Positions 7,443-15,058 of a stretch of DNA of 19,046 nucleotides are shown here, piece after piece. Each line of letters starts with the position of its first letter. Positions within the stretch are counted from its first letter, which is position 1. Under the pieces are notes generated by a model. That model was not told the origin of the DNA, ran no database searches, and saw nothing but the letters and a program-made list of their open reading frames with translations. Origin of the DNA: an uncultured Peptococcaceae bacterium. GTDB taxonomy: Bacteria > Bacillota > Peptococcia > Peptococcales > Peptococcaceae. Position numbers and translations under genes: made by a program. The stretch is taken from NCBI GenBank assembly GCA_900553245.1, contig USCP01000012.1, forward strand, positions 1 to 19,046, given 5' to 3'.

Positions 7443-8365
7443 GTTTAAAAGGAAGAGACTTTTTAACCTTACGTGATTTTACCGGTGAAGAAATTCAAGA
7501 AATTGTCGATCTCGGCTTAGATTTAAAAGATAAACAAAAGAAAGGGATTCCACACCCTTATTTGCAAGGCAAGTCCTTGGGGATGATTTTTCAAAAATCT
7601 TCTACCAGAACTCGTGTCTCCTTTGAAGTTGGTATGTATCAACTTGGTGGGCAAGCCTTATTCTTAAGTTCCAATGACTTGCAAATCGGACGTGGTGAGC
7701 CTGTAAAGGATACTGCGCGTGTATTGGCACGTTACTTAGATGGGATTTTGATTCGTACCTTTGACCAAGCAGAGGTTGAAGAATTTGCAAAGTATGCAGA
7801 TATTCCGATTATTAACGGGTTGACCGATACCTATCATCCAACTCAAGTGATTGCAGACTTGATTACCATTAAGGAACACAAAGGCACTTTACAAGGTTTG
7901 GATTTCTGCTATGTGGGTGACGGCAATAACATGACTCATTCATTGATGATTGGGATGCTCAAGTGCGGGATGAATGTTCATGTAGCTACCCCGGATAATT
8001 ATCGTCCGGACCCTGAAATTGTGGCGTATGCACAAGGGCTTGCAAAAGAAAATAATTGCACTTTGACCTTAACAAATGACCCTAAAGAAGTTGTGAAGAA
8101 TGCTGACGTTGTATATACTGATACATGGGCAAGTATGGGTCAAGAAAGTGAAAAAGAAGTGCGTGCGAAAGCTTTTGCAGGCTATCAAATTGATATGGAC
8201 TTGTTTAACACTGCAAAAGATGATGCCATCTTTATGCATTGCTTGCCGGCATATCGTGGCTTTGAAGTGACTGATGAAGTGATGGAACATCCACGCAGTG
8301 TCATTTTTGATGAAGCAGAAAATCGTATGCACGCCCATAAAGCCATTATGGCAAGTGTAATGTAA
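7439..8365 (+). CDS. argF: Ornithine carbamoyltransferase
   Basis: The 308-aa product condenses ornithine and carbamoyl phosphate to citrulline. Carbamoyl-phosphate motif STRTR is at 55-59, HPTQ at 133-136, the ornithine-side motif DTWASMGQ begins at 228, and HCLP is at 267-270. Length is typical. It is taken as anabolic because of its operon; no arcA or arcC is present. AAAGGGG inside the preceding gene is its ribosome site. The carbamoyl-phosphate synthase genes (carAB) are not in this window. Confidence 0.96.
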   Translation: MSLKGRDFLTLRDFTGEEIQEIVDLGLDLKDKQKKGIPHPYLQGKSLGMIFQKSSTRTRVSFEVGMYQLGGQALFLSSNDLQIGRGEPVKDTARVLARYLDGILIRTFDQAEVEEFAKYADIPIINGLTDTYHPTQVIADLITIKEHKGTLQGLDFCYVGDGNNMTHSLMIGMLKCGMNVHVATPDNYRPDPEIVAYAQGLAKENNCTLTLTNDPKEVVKNADVVYTDTWASMGQESEKEVRAKAFAGYQIDMDLFNTAKDDAIFMHCLPAYRGFEVTDEVMEHPRSVIFDEAENRMHAHKAIMASVM

Positions 8366-8387
8366 TAAAATTAGGAGGATTGTTTAA

Positions 8388-9593
8388 ATGTCTAAAGTAG
8401 TATTGGCGTATTCCGGTGGTTTGGATACCTCTATTATTATCCCATGGTTAAAAGAAAACTACGATAACTGTGAAGTTATTGCTGTGTGCGGTGACGTTGG
8501 CCAAGGTGACGAATTAAATATTGTTCGTGAAAAAGCATTGGCTTCCGGTGCCAGCAAGGTTTACATTGAAGACCTTAAGGAAGAATTTGTAAGCGATTAC
8601 GTATTTCCTATGATTCGTTCCGGTGCGCTTTACGAAGGCGGTTACTTACTCGGGACTTCCTGCGCGCGTCCTTTGATTTCTAAGGCGCTCGTTGAAGTGG
8701 CTAAAAAGGAAGGCGCTGACTATATCGCTCACGGTGCTACCGGTAAGGGGAATGACCAAGTTCGTTTTGAACTCACCATCAAAGCACTCAGTCCTGCAAC
8801 CAAGATTATTGCTCCTTGGAGAATCTGGGACATCAAGTCTCGTGAAGATGCTGTAGATTTTGCTAATGCGCATGGTGTGCCGGTGCCTGTTTCTAAAAAG
8901 CGCCCATACAGCATGGACCGCAACGTGCTTCACTTGTCTCACGAAGGTGCTGACTTGGAAGATCCAGCAAACGAACCATTGGATGATTTGTACTTGATCT
9001 GCAACCGTCCTGAAGATGCACCAAACGAACCTGAATACATCACCTTGACCTTCGAAAAAGGGAATGCTGTGAAGTTGAATGGTGAAGCATTGGCACCACT
9101 TGCTATGCTCGAAAAATTGAATGAACTTGGTGCGAAGCACGGTATTGGGATTTTGGACATCGTAGAAAACCGTCTTGTAGGGATGAAGTCCAGAGGCGTT
9201 TACGAAACCCCTGGTGGCACCATTCTTTACAAGGCGCATAAGGGCTTAGAATCTTTGACCTTAGACCGTGACACCATGGAATTTAAAGAACATGCAGCTG
9301 TGAAGTATGCACAACTCGTCTATGATGGTCTTTGGTTCACTCCGTTAAAAGAAGCATTGGATGCATTCATCGATAAGACCCAAGAAACCTGCTCCGGCGA
9401 AGTGAAGCTCAAACTCTACAAGGGCAACTGCACCACTGCCGGCATGACTTCTCCATACTCCCTCTACAACGAAGAATTCGTAACCTTCGGCGAAGATGAA
9501 GTATACAACCAAGCAGATGCAGAAGGGTTCATCAACCTCTTTGGTCTTCCATTGAAGGTTAATGCATTGATGAAAGAAAACTTGAACAAGTAA
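8388..9593 (+). CDS. argG: Argininosuccinate synthase
   Basis: The 401-aa ATP-pyrophosphatase-fold enzyme joins citrulline and aspartate. The ATP loop AYSGGLDTS is at 7-15, followed by the family segments GTSCARP and HGATGKGNDQVRFE, and the C-terminal domain has TPGGTIL and SPYSLY. AGGAGG lies upstream with normal spacing, 22 nt after argF. The last 200 nt use many more C-ending codons (ctc, tac, aac, ttc, ggc) than the first part of the gene, which may reflect high expression or a patch of different origin. Confidence 0.97.
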   Translation: MSKVVLAYSGGLDTSIIIPWLKENYDNCEVIAVCGDVGQGDELNIVREKALASGASKVYIEDLKEEFVSDYVFPMIRSGALYEGGYLLGTSCARPLISKALVEVAKKEGADYIAHGATGKGNDQVRFELTIKALSPATKIIAPWRIWDIKSREDAVDFANAHGVPVPVSKKRPYSMDRNVLHLSHEGADLEDPANEPLDDLYLICNRPEDAPNEPEYITLTFEKGNAVKLNGEALAPLAMLEKLNELGAKHGIGILDIVENRLVGMKSRGVYETPGGTILYKAHKGLESLTLDRDTMEFKEHAAVKYAQLVYDGLWFTPLKEALDAFIDKTQETCSGEVKLKLYKGNCTTAGMTSPYSLYNEEFVTFGEDEVYNQADAEGFINLFGLPLKVNALMKENLNK

Positions 9594-9606
9594 GAGAGGC
9601 GTAATC

Positions 9607-11025
9607 ATGGCAAAGCTTTGGGGCGGTCGTTTTAGTAAAGATAGTGACAAACTCATGGAGGATTTCCATTCCTCCATTGGGTTTGACCAAAAATTGTATT
9701 ATTGGGATATTCAAGGGAGCATTGCACATGCGACCATGTTAGGCAATGTTGGGGTAATCACCAAAGAAGAAGCGCAAACCTTAGTCAACGGTTTGAAGGA
9801 AATCTTGGATGAAATCGAAAGTGGTAAAGTGACTTTCAACCCTGCTGATGAAGACATCCACATGAATATGGAAGTATTGTTGACCCAAAAGGTTGGCGAC
9901 GTTGGCAAAAAATTGCATACTGGGCGTAGTAGAAATGACCAGGTGGCAGTAGACATGCGTATGTATTTGCGTCATGAGGTCATGGAAATCCAAGGACAAT
10001 TGCTCGGTTTCTTGGAAACCCTGATTGATATTGCAAAAAAACATACCGAAACTGCAATGCCAGGTTATACCCACTTGCAACGTGCGCAACCTATTACTTT
10101 AGGGCATCACTTGATGGCGTATTTTGAAATGTTCAAACGTGACTATATGCGTTTGAATTCCTGGTTGGAGCGCAACAATGTGATGGCACTTGGGAGCGGT
10201 GCGTTGGCTGGGACCACTTTCCCGTTGAATCGTCACGAAACCGCAAAGGCGTTGAAATTTGATGCACCTTGCTTGAACTCCTTAGATGGGGTAAGTGATC
10301 GTGATTTCGCTTTGGAATTTTTAAGTGATGCATCTATTAGCATGATGCACTTGAGTCGTTTCTGCGAAGAAGTGATTCTCTGGGCAAGTCAAGAATTTGC
10401 ATTCATCGACTTGGATGATGCATATAGCACCGGTAGTAGTATTATGCCGCAGAAGAAAAATCCTGACGTGGCTGAATTGGTACGTGGGAAAACCGGTCGT
10501 GTATACGGTGCGCTCATGGGGCTTTTGACCACCATGAAGGGGCTTCCTCTTGCTTACAACAAAGACATGCAGGAAGACAAAGAAGGCGTATTTGATACTG
10601 TTGATACTTGGAAAAAATGCTTGATGATTTTTGATAAGATGCTTGCAACAGCTAGCTTTAAAGAAGCAAATATGCGTCGTGCCGCAGCAGGGGGCTTCAC
10701 CAATGCCACTGACTTTGCGGATTATCTCGTCACCAAGGGTGTGCCGTTCCGTGATGCCCATGCCGTGGTTGGTGAAGCGGTGGCTTATTGCATCATGAAC
10801 GATAAGGCGTTGGATGATTGCTCTATGGAAGAGTTCAAAGGCTTCTCTCCACTCATCGAAGAAGACATCTATGATAAGATTTCCATTAAGACCTGCATCG
10901 ACAAACGTCAAACCATCGGGGCGCCAAGTCCTGACCAAGTGCGTGCGGCTATTGAAATTAACGAAGGCTTGTTAGAATCTTTCAAATCAAATTTCGAAAC
11001 GTTGCAAAACGAGTTGCAATTATAA
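9607..11025 (+). CDS. argH: Argininosuccinate lyase
   Basis: The 472-aa fumarase/aspartase-superfamily enzyme splits argininosuccinate into arginine and fumarate. It has the N-terminal LWGGRF, LHTGRSRNDQ (103-112), the catalytic His of GYTHLQRAQP (H156) and the superfamily signature GSSIMPQKKNPD (276-287) with its catalytic Ser. Length fits the family, with no fused acetyltransferase domain. GAGAGG lies 7 nt before the start, 13 nt after argG. Last gene of the operon, closed by the hairpin at 11029-11069. Confidence 0.97.
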   Translation: MAKLWGGRFSKDSDKLMEDFHSSIGFDQKLYYWDIQGSIAHATMLGNVGVITKEEAQTLVNGLKEILDEIESGKVTFNPADEDIHMNMEVLLTQKVGDVGKKLHTGRSRNDQVAVDMRMYLRHEVMEIQGQLLGFLETLIDIAKKHTETAMPGYTHLQRAQPITLGHHLMAYFEMFKRDYMRLNSWLERNNVMALGSGALAGTTFPLNRHETAKALKFDAPCLNSLDGVSDRDFALEFLSDASISMMHLSRFCEEVILWASQEFAFIDLDDAYSTGSSIMPQKKNPDVAELVRGKTGRVYGALMGLLTTMKGLPLAYNKDMQEDKEGVFDTVDTWKKCLMIFDKMLATASFKEANMRRAAAGGFTNATDFADYLVTKGVPFRDAHAVVGEAVAYCIMNDKALDDCSMEEFKGFSPLIEEDIYDKISIKTCIDKRQTIGAPSPDQVRAAIEINEGLLESFKSNFETLQNELQL

Positions 11026-11028
11026 TAT

Positions 11029-11069
11029 AAAGTGCGATTGAACGAGAAAGCGTTCAATCGCACTTTTTT
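11029..11069 (+). terminator. arg operon terminator
   Basis: A 16-bp perfect stem (11029-11044 with 11051-11066), loop agaaag, and a run of six T at the 3' end, 4 nt after the argH stop. Confidence 0.92.
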
Positions 11070-11083
11070 CATGGGCGGATAAC

Positions 11084-11111
11084 TTGCGCGAGTTGGCACC
11101 CTTGTGATAAT
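11084..11111 (+). promoter_or_regulatory. Possible rnr-smpB promoter
   Basis: TTGCGC (11084-11089), 16-nt spacer and GATAAT (11106-11111) preceded by TGT, giving an extended -10 (TGTGATAAT). It is the best fit in the 58 nt between the arg terminator and the rnr ribosome site. The alternative TTGGCA/TATAGT pair nearby has too short a spacer. Confidence 0.45.
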
Positions 11112-11136
11112 GTTATAGTCAAGCGAGGTGTTAGCT

Positions 11137-13458
11137 ATGAATAAAGATTTTATCTATAAACATCTAAAAGACCGAATTACAGGACCTACAAGTTTTGAAG
11201 ATATATATGCTATTTTTGAGCGCATGGGTATTGGTGCTATTGAAGTGCAAGAATCCCTTGATGAGCTGGAAAAGGAAGGAAAGCTCGTAAAGACCCGTAT
11301 GGATCGTTATGGGATTCCGGAACAAATGAATCTTTTGACCGGTCGCGTTAAGAAGCTCAAAAAAGGCTTTGGTTTTCTTGTGCGCGATAATATGGACACA
11401 GAAGATTTATTTATTCCACCGGATTGTTTGAATTCTGCGCAGAACGGCGACCGTGTCATAGTGCGTATTATGAAACACGGAGATATGGTAGCTGGGCGTT
11501 CAGGTCATCGTGATGAATGTGAAGTAGTACGTATCTTAGAGCGTCATAATAAAATGTATGTTGGGACATATAAGCCAAAGAAACATTATGCTTATGTAGT
11601 GCCGGATAATCTCACTTTTGGTCAAGATATCATTGTACCATTGGATGCAACTTGCCACGCGCAAGAAGGCGATAAGGTATTAGTAGAAATTACCTATTGG
11701 GGTAATCAACATGAGATTCCTGAAGGGAAAGTGATTACCCGTTTAGGTAAGGCCACTGAGCCTGGCATTGACGTATTGTCTTTGGTGTATCGCTATGACT
11801 TAAGTCCAAACTTTACCAAAGAACAGGTCATGGAAGCAAAACGTATTGAAGCAGAGCCAATCGATTTGCAACTAAACCGTCGTCGTGATTTTCGTTTTTA
11901 TAGCCATATTGTGACCATTGACGGTGCGGACTCTAAGGATTTGGACGATGCAGTACAATTAGAAATTCTTTCCAATGGCAATTATATGTTGAGTGTCCAC
12001 ATTGCGGATCTTTCCGAATACATCAAAGAAGGCTCTATTCTGGATGAAGAAGCCTACCGCCGTGGAACCAGCGTGTATTTCGTAGACCGCGTATTGCCGA
12101 TGCTGCCACCGGAAATTTCCAATAATGTATGTAGCTTAAATGCGAACGAAGACCGTCTGACAGTCTCTTGCGTGATGGAAATAAGCCCACAAGGGAAAAT
12201 TGTATCAACGGAACTTAGCGAATCTGTCATCAATGTTGAACGTCGATTTACCTACGATACAGTTAATGAAATTTTGGAAACTCAAACCTTTGATGAGGAT
12301 CCATCCTATGTGGAGTATTTCAATGATATGCAGACGCTCAGCGAAATTCTGCATGATTTACGTGTGGAACGCGGTGCCTTGGAATTTGATTTTCCGGAAA
12401 GCAAGGTTTACTTGGACGACCAGGGGCGTGTCGTAGATATTGGCTATCGTGAACGCGGAAAAGCGGAAAGAATCATTGAAGAATTTATGATCTTGGCCAA
12501 TCAAACAGTGGCTGCATGGTTCTTTAGAAGAAAGATTCCGTTTATTTACCGTGTGCATGAAGAGCCGGAACGTGAAAAGATGGAAGCATTTCTTCAGTAT
12601 ATCCAACGCTTAGGCATTTATTTGCCTAAAAAGGAAGCCGGAGAAGCTGTTACTGCGAAGGACTTGCAGTGGATTTTAAATAAGGCAAAGGAATTGGATT
12701 GTGCCGAGATAGTTGATATGATGATGCTACGAACCATGAATCATGCGTATTATACCACCAATAAAACTTCGCATTTTGGCTTGGGTTTAAAGCAATATAC
12801 TCATTTTACCTCACCAATCAGACGCTACAGCGATTTATCCATTCATCGTGTAGTCAAAGCGTTTGTGCAAATTGGTCAACGCATGAACGATCATCGCATC
12901 AACCACTATAATCAAATTTTGCCAAACGCCAGCGAACAAGCCAGCAGTTGCGAACGAAACGCGGAAGAAGCGGAACGTGCCAGTGTTGACATTAAAAAAG
13001 CAGAGTATATGGTACCGTATATCGGACAAACCTTTAGCGGACAAGTGGTCAGTGTTACGTCATTTGGCTTTTTTGTGCGTTTACCAAACTCGGTGGAGGG
13101 GCTTGTTCATATTTCGAGTCTATATGATGATTACTATAATTATGATGCGGAAGCCATTTGTTTAATCGGTGAACACACCGGTAAATCCTATAAGTTGGGT
13201 ATGCGCCTGGAAGTGGTTCTTGAAAATGTTAATATTAAGGAATCAACCATCGATTTTGTGGTAAAAGGTGCGGAGAAAAAAAGCAATGCTAAAGGAATGG
13301 CAAGTGGCAAAACACAGAAAAGTGGTCGTGGGAGCGCGAAGCAATATGAGCGTAAAAAGACACAAGCCACAGCAGTAAAGAGTAAGAAGGATTCAAAGAA
13401 AAGGAAGAATAACCGTGGGGCAAAAAACAGTAGCAGAAAACCGAAAGGCAAGGCATGA
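11137..13458 (+). CDS. rnr: Ribonuclease R
   Basis: The 773-aa processive 3'-5' exoribonuclease degrades structured RNA. Domains in order: N-terminal winged-helix region (1-65), cold-shock/OB domains from about 66 (GRVKKLKKGFGFLVRD), the RNB catalytic domain with DGADSKDLDDA (262-272, metal-binding Asp) and FTSPIRRYSDL (about 556-566), an S1 domain from about 628 (GQTFSGQVVSVTSFGFFV), and a very Lys/Arg/Ser-rich tail (about 710-773). ATG 11137 is chosen because GAGGTG lies 6 nt upstream; a GTG at 11128 is part of that ribosome site. The last 44 nt overlap smpB. In E. coli the basic tail of RNase R helps it act with SmpB-tmRNA on stalled messages. Confidence 0.95.
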   Translation: MNKDFIYKHLKDRITGPTSFEDIYAIFERMGIGAIEVQESLDELEKEGKLVKTRMDRYGIPEQMNLLTGRVKKLKKGFGFLVRDNMDTEDLFIPPDCLNSAQNGDRVIVRIMKHGDMVAGRSGHRDECEVVRILERHNKMYVGTYKPKKHYAYVVPDNLTFGQDIIVPLDATCHAQEGDKVLVEITYWGNQHEIPEGKVITRLGKATEPGIDVLSLVYRYDLSPNFTKEQVMEAKRIEAEPIDLQLNRRRDFRFYSHIVTIDGADSKDLDDAVQLEILSNGNYMLSVHIADLSEYIKEGSILDEEAYRRGTSVYFVDRVLPMLPPEISNNVCSLNANEDRLTVSCVMEISPQGKIVSTELSESVINVERRFTYDTVNEILETQTFDEDPSYVEYFNDMQTLSEILHDLRVERGALEFDFPESKVYLDDQGRVVDIGYRERGKAERIIEEFMILANQTVAAWFFRRKIPFIYRVHEEPEREKMEAFLQYIQRLGIYLPKKEAGEAVTAKDLQWILNKAKELDCAEIVDMMMLRTMNHAYYTTNKTSHFGLGLKQYTHFTSPIRRYSDLSIHRVVKAFVQIGQRMNDHRINHYNQILPNASEQASSCERNAEEAERASVDIKKAEYMVPYIGQTFSGQVVSVTSFGFFVRLPNSVEGLVHISSLYDDYYNYDAEAICLIGEHTGKSYKLGMRLEVVLENVNIKESTIDFVVKGAEKKSNAKGMASGKTQKSGRGSAKQYERKKTQATAVKSKKDSKKRKNNRGAKNSSRKPKGKA

Positions 13459-13873
13459 TTATTTTATCCTTGAGTCCTTGGAAGCCGGAATTGCTTTAAC
13501 CGGTACCGAGGTGAAATCTATGCGCGCAGGGCGTGTGAATCTCAAGGATTCGTATATTTTTATTCAAAATAATGAAGCGTTTATCGAAGGGATGCATGTG
13601 AGTCCGTACGAGCAAGGCAATCGCTTCAACGTGGACCCGCTCCGAAAACGAAAACTTTTATTGCACAAAAAAGAAATCTTAAAATTACGTGCGAAAACAC
13701 AAGAACAAGGCTTGAGTATCGTTCCATTAAAGTTGTACTTTAATGGGGATAAGATTAAAGTTGAAATTGCTATTGTTCGTGGGAAGAAATTATATGATAA
13801 ACGAGCAACCGAAGCGAAGAAATCTGCAGAGAGAGAAATTCATCGCGTGTTGAGAGAAAGGGAGAAAAGATAA
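13415..13873 (+). CDS. smpB: tmRNA-binding protein SmpB
   Basis: The 152-aa product binds tmRNA and delivers it to stalled ribosomes. Conserved segments seen: ENRKARHDYFI near the N-terminus, GTEVKSMRAGRVNLKDSY, and the C-terminal GKKLYDKR followed by a basic helix that sits in the mRNA channel. The start is a GTG at 13415 inside the end of rnr, with AAGGAAG upstream. No ATG in frame would preserve the conserved N-terminus. The tmRNA gene (ssrA) is not found in the window. Confidence 0.96.
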   Translation: MGQKTVAENRKARHDYFILESLEAGIALTGTEVKSMRAGRVNLKDSYIFIQNNEAFIEGMHVSPYEQGNRFNVDPLRKRKLLLHKKEILKLRAKTQEQGLSIVPLKLYFNGDKIKVEIAIVRGKKLYDKRATEAKKSAEREIHRVLREREKR

Positions 13874-13874
13874 G

Positions 13875-14057
13875 ATGGCAAAACGAATGACACCAGGGAT
13901 GTTAAGAAAAGTATATCTTGGTCAAGTGGCTAACGGTTTAAAGCGCAGAACCTTTCAAACCGTATTTTTAGCTGCGATTTCTACATTGGCAATGGCACTT
14001 TTGGATGCAACAAAGGATGACGAGGCATCCGATGCAGATGAACTTTTTCGCGAATAA
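13875..14057 (+). CDS. Unknown 60-aa protein after smpB
   Basis: I do not recognise it. It begins 1 nt after the smpB stop, with GGGAG about 10 nt before its ATG, and is followed 11 nt later by a terminator, so it looks like the last gene of the rnr-smpB transcript. The N-terminal ~27 residues are basic. Residues about 28-43 (VFLAAISTLAMALL) are hydrophobic enough for one membrane helix, and the tail is acidic (KDDEASDADELF). A small single-pass membrane protein is the simplest reading. Confidence 0.6.
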   Translation: MAKRMTPGMLRKVYLGQVANGLKRRTFQTVFLAAISTLAMALLDATKDDEASDADELFRE

Positions 14058-14068
14058 TGACGTATAGA

Positions 14069-14100
14069 AAAAAGCCCTGGGTCGTTGCTCAGGGCTTTTT
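14069..14100 (+). terminator. Terminator of the rnr-smpB operon
   Basis: AAAAAGCCCTG (14069-14079) pairs with CAGGGCTTTTT (14090-14100) around a 10-nt loop. It is followed by A, so the T-run is the five T of the stem end. The AAAAA side lets it also act weakly on the minus strand. Confidence 0.88.
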
Positions 14101-14215
14101 AGATGATAAAATGAGGAATCTGAAATGAAAAAACCACCTGATTGTGGTGGACTGGACAGCCCCAGGTTATTCGGACAGTACAAAAAAGAACCCTGGTAGG
14201 AAGTTATTAAGTTTT

Positions 14216-14253
14216 AACAGGAGTGGCGTAGCGTAAGCGGCGCCACTCCTGTT
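14216..14253 (+). repeat. Perfect 13-bp hairpin inside the miniature element
   Basis: AACAGGAGTGGCG (14216-14228) pairs with CGCCACTCCTGTT (14241-14253), loop of 12 nt, followed by TT (TTTT across the stem end) on the plus strand and AAAA on the other side. It could act as a bidirectional intrinsic terminator. Confidence 0.7.
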
Positions 14254-14332
14254 TTATAGGCAACGATGCTATTGTTAAACAAATCACGAATAATCGATAA
14301 ATAGAGTATACATTGACGTTTTGACATAAATT

Positions 14333-14375
14333 TACCCCCTGATGTAGTAACTTTAGTTTCCTACATCAGGGGGTA
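14333..14375 (+). repeat. Perfect 15-bp hairpin inside the miniature element
   Basis: TACCCCCTGATGTAG (14333-14347) pairs with CTACATCAGGGGGTA (14361-14375), loop of 13 nt, followed by TTTTG. A second terminator-like structure; a TTGACA box at 14321 just upstream lacks a convincing -10. Confidence 0.7.
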
Positions 14376-14433
14376 TTTTGTCTATTGTCCGTTTTTATTG
14401 GGGCTGTCCATTGACAGGTGGTTTGTCTTTTAT

Positions 14434-14955
14434 TTAGCGAATGGTTTCAGGGGCTGCCAATTCGTAGCCATTTAAATGTACAATCATTTTGTCAATGGCT
14501 TCTTCTTCGACAGGACGATCTGCCATACCGGTGCGAGTGGTAGCGATGCGGTCCAATTCATCGAAGCCGTCAACGAGCTTACCGAATGCTGCATAAGCAC
14601 CATCGAGGTGAGGCGCTGCCTTGTGCATGATGAAGAATTGAGAGCCGGCGCTATCCGGATGCATGGCACGTGCCATGGAAATCACACCGCGATCATGACG
14701 CAAAGTGTTATCGAAACCGTTTTGCTTGAATTCACCTTTGGTACCATAGCCAGGACCACCGGTACCGGTACCTTGTGGGTCACCGCCTTGGATCATAAAG
14801 CCCTTAATAACACGGTGGAAGATTAAGCCGTTGTAAAAACCATTGTTTGCTAAAAACAAAAAGTTATTTACAGTGTTAGGTGCAACATCTGGGTAAAGTT
14901 CGACTGTCATCGAATTGCCACTTTTCATGAGAATCTCAACTTGAGGATTTGACAT
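14434..14955 (-). CDS. Peptidyl-prolyl cis-trans isomerase, cyclophilin type
   Basis: The 173-aa cyclophilin catalyses proline isomerisation during folding. The active-site pattern is clear: FHRVIKGFMIQGGDPQGTGTGG (catalytic R48, F53, Q56), SAGSQFFI (102-109) and LDGAYAAFG (117-125). The Trp that gives strong cyclosporin binding in eukaryotic cyclophilins is replaced (H116 region), as in many bacterial ones. No signal peptide, so cytoplasmic. AAAGGG lies about 13 nt upstream of the ATG. Divergent from the secreted glucosaminidase-like gene and convergent with rnr-smpB. Confidence 0.93.
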   Translation of the reverse strand: MSNPQVEILMKSGNSMTVELYPDVAPNTVNNFLFLANNGFYNGLIFHRVIKGFMIQGGDPQGTGTGGPGYGTKGEFKQNGFDNTLRHDRGVISMARAMHPDSAGSQFFIMHKAAPHLDGAYAAFGKLVDGFDELDRIATTRTGMADRPVEEEAIDKMIVHLNGYELAAPETIR

Positions 14956-14999
14956 TATAATTTCAACCCTTTCAATAATATAGATATTTGTTAAAATTT

Positions 15000-15028
15000 A
15001 TGATACCATTACCGAGTGAAAATGACAA
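15000..15028 (-). promoter_or_regulatory. Promoter of the cyclophilin gene
   Basis: Reading the minus strand: TTGTCA (15028-15023), 17-nt spacer, TATCAT (15005-15000), 45 nt before the start codon. Good match to sigma-A consensus. Confidence 0.65.
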
Positions 15029-15058
15029 CTCTAAGTCGTAAAAGAAAGGAATGATAGG

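Larger units (their letters stand above)
14153..14410. mobile_element. About 258-bp IS3-like MITE or IS remnant
   Basis: Terminal inverted repeats: TGGACAGCCCC at 14153-14163 and its complement at 14400-14410. In both ends, after exactly 8 unmatched bases, comes CGGACA (14172-14177 and complement 14386-14391). The pattern GGAC..CCCC-N8-GGACA resembles ends of IS3-family (IS150-group) elements. No transposase fragment can be read inside, so it is a non-autonomous miniature element or a solo remnant. No clear target duplication is seen at the borders. The interior contains two long hairpins, listed separately. Confidence 0.55.
14128..14424 (-). terminator. Probable convergent-gene terminator split by an insertion
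   Basis: AAACCACCTG at 14131-14140 and CAGGTGGTTT at 14415-14424 form a perfect 10-bp inverted repeat, with six A before the left arm (six T on the minus strand) and GTCTTTTATTT after the right arm. Without the material at 14153-14410 the arms would close a 16-nt loop, making a bidirectional terminator between the rnr-smpB operon and the cyclophilin gene. As it stands, the left arm can also fold locally (CCACC/GGTGG, 14133-14150), which may keep minus-strand termination working. Confidence 0.5.

Noticed and set aside
8646..9239. 197-aa minus-strand frame opposite argG
   Set aside because: Antisense to a clearly conserved gene, with no ribosome site and no recognisable domain. The same holds for the long antisense frames at 3377-3847 and 10321-10938.
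14313..14350. Promoter inside the miniature element (TTGACG/TTGACA)
   Set aside because: No acceptable -10 at 16-18 nt for either box; the best candidate (TAGTAA) lies in the hairpin stem.
14101..14433. tmRNA (ssrA) gene next to smpB
   Set aside because: The GGGGCTG seen at 14400 belongs to the terminal inverted repeat. There is no tRNA-like acceptor, T-loop or tag-coding frame.
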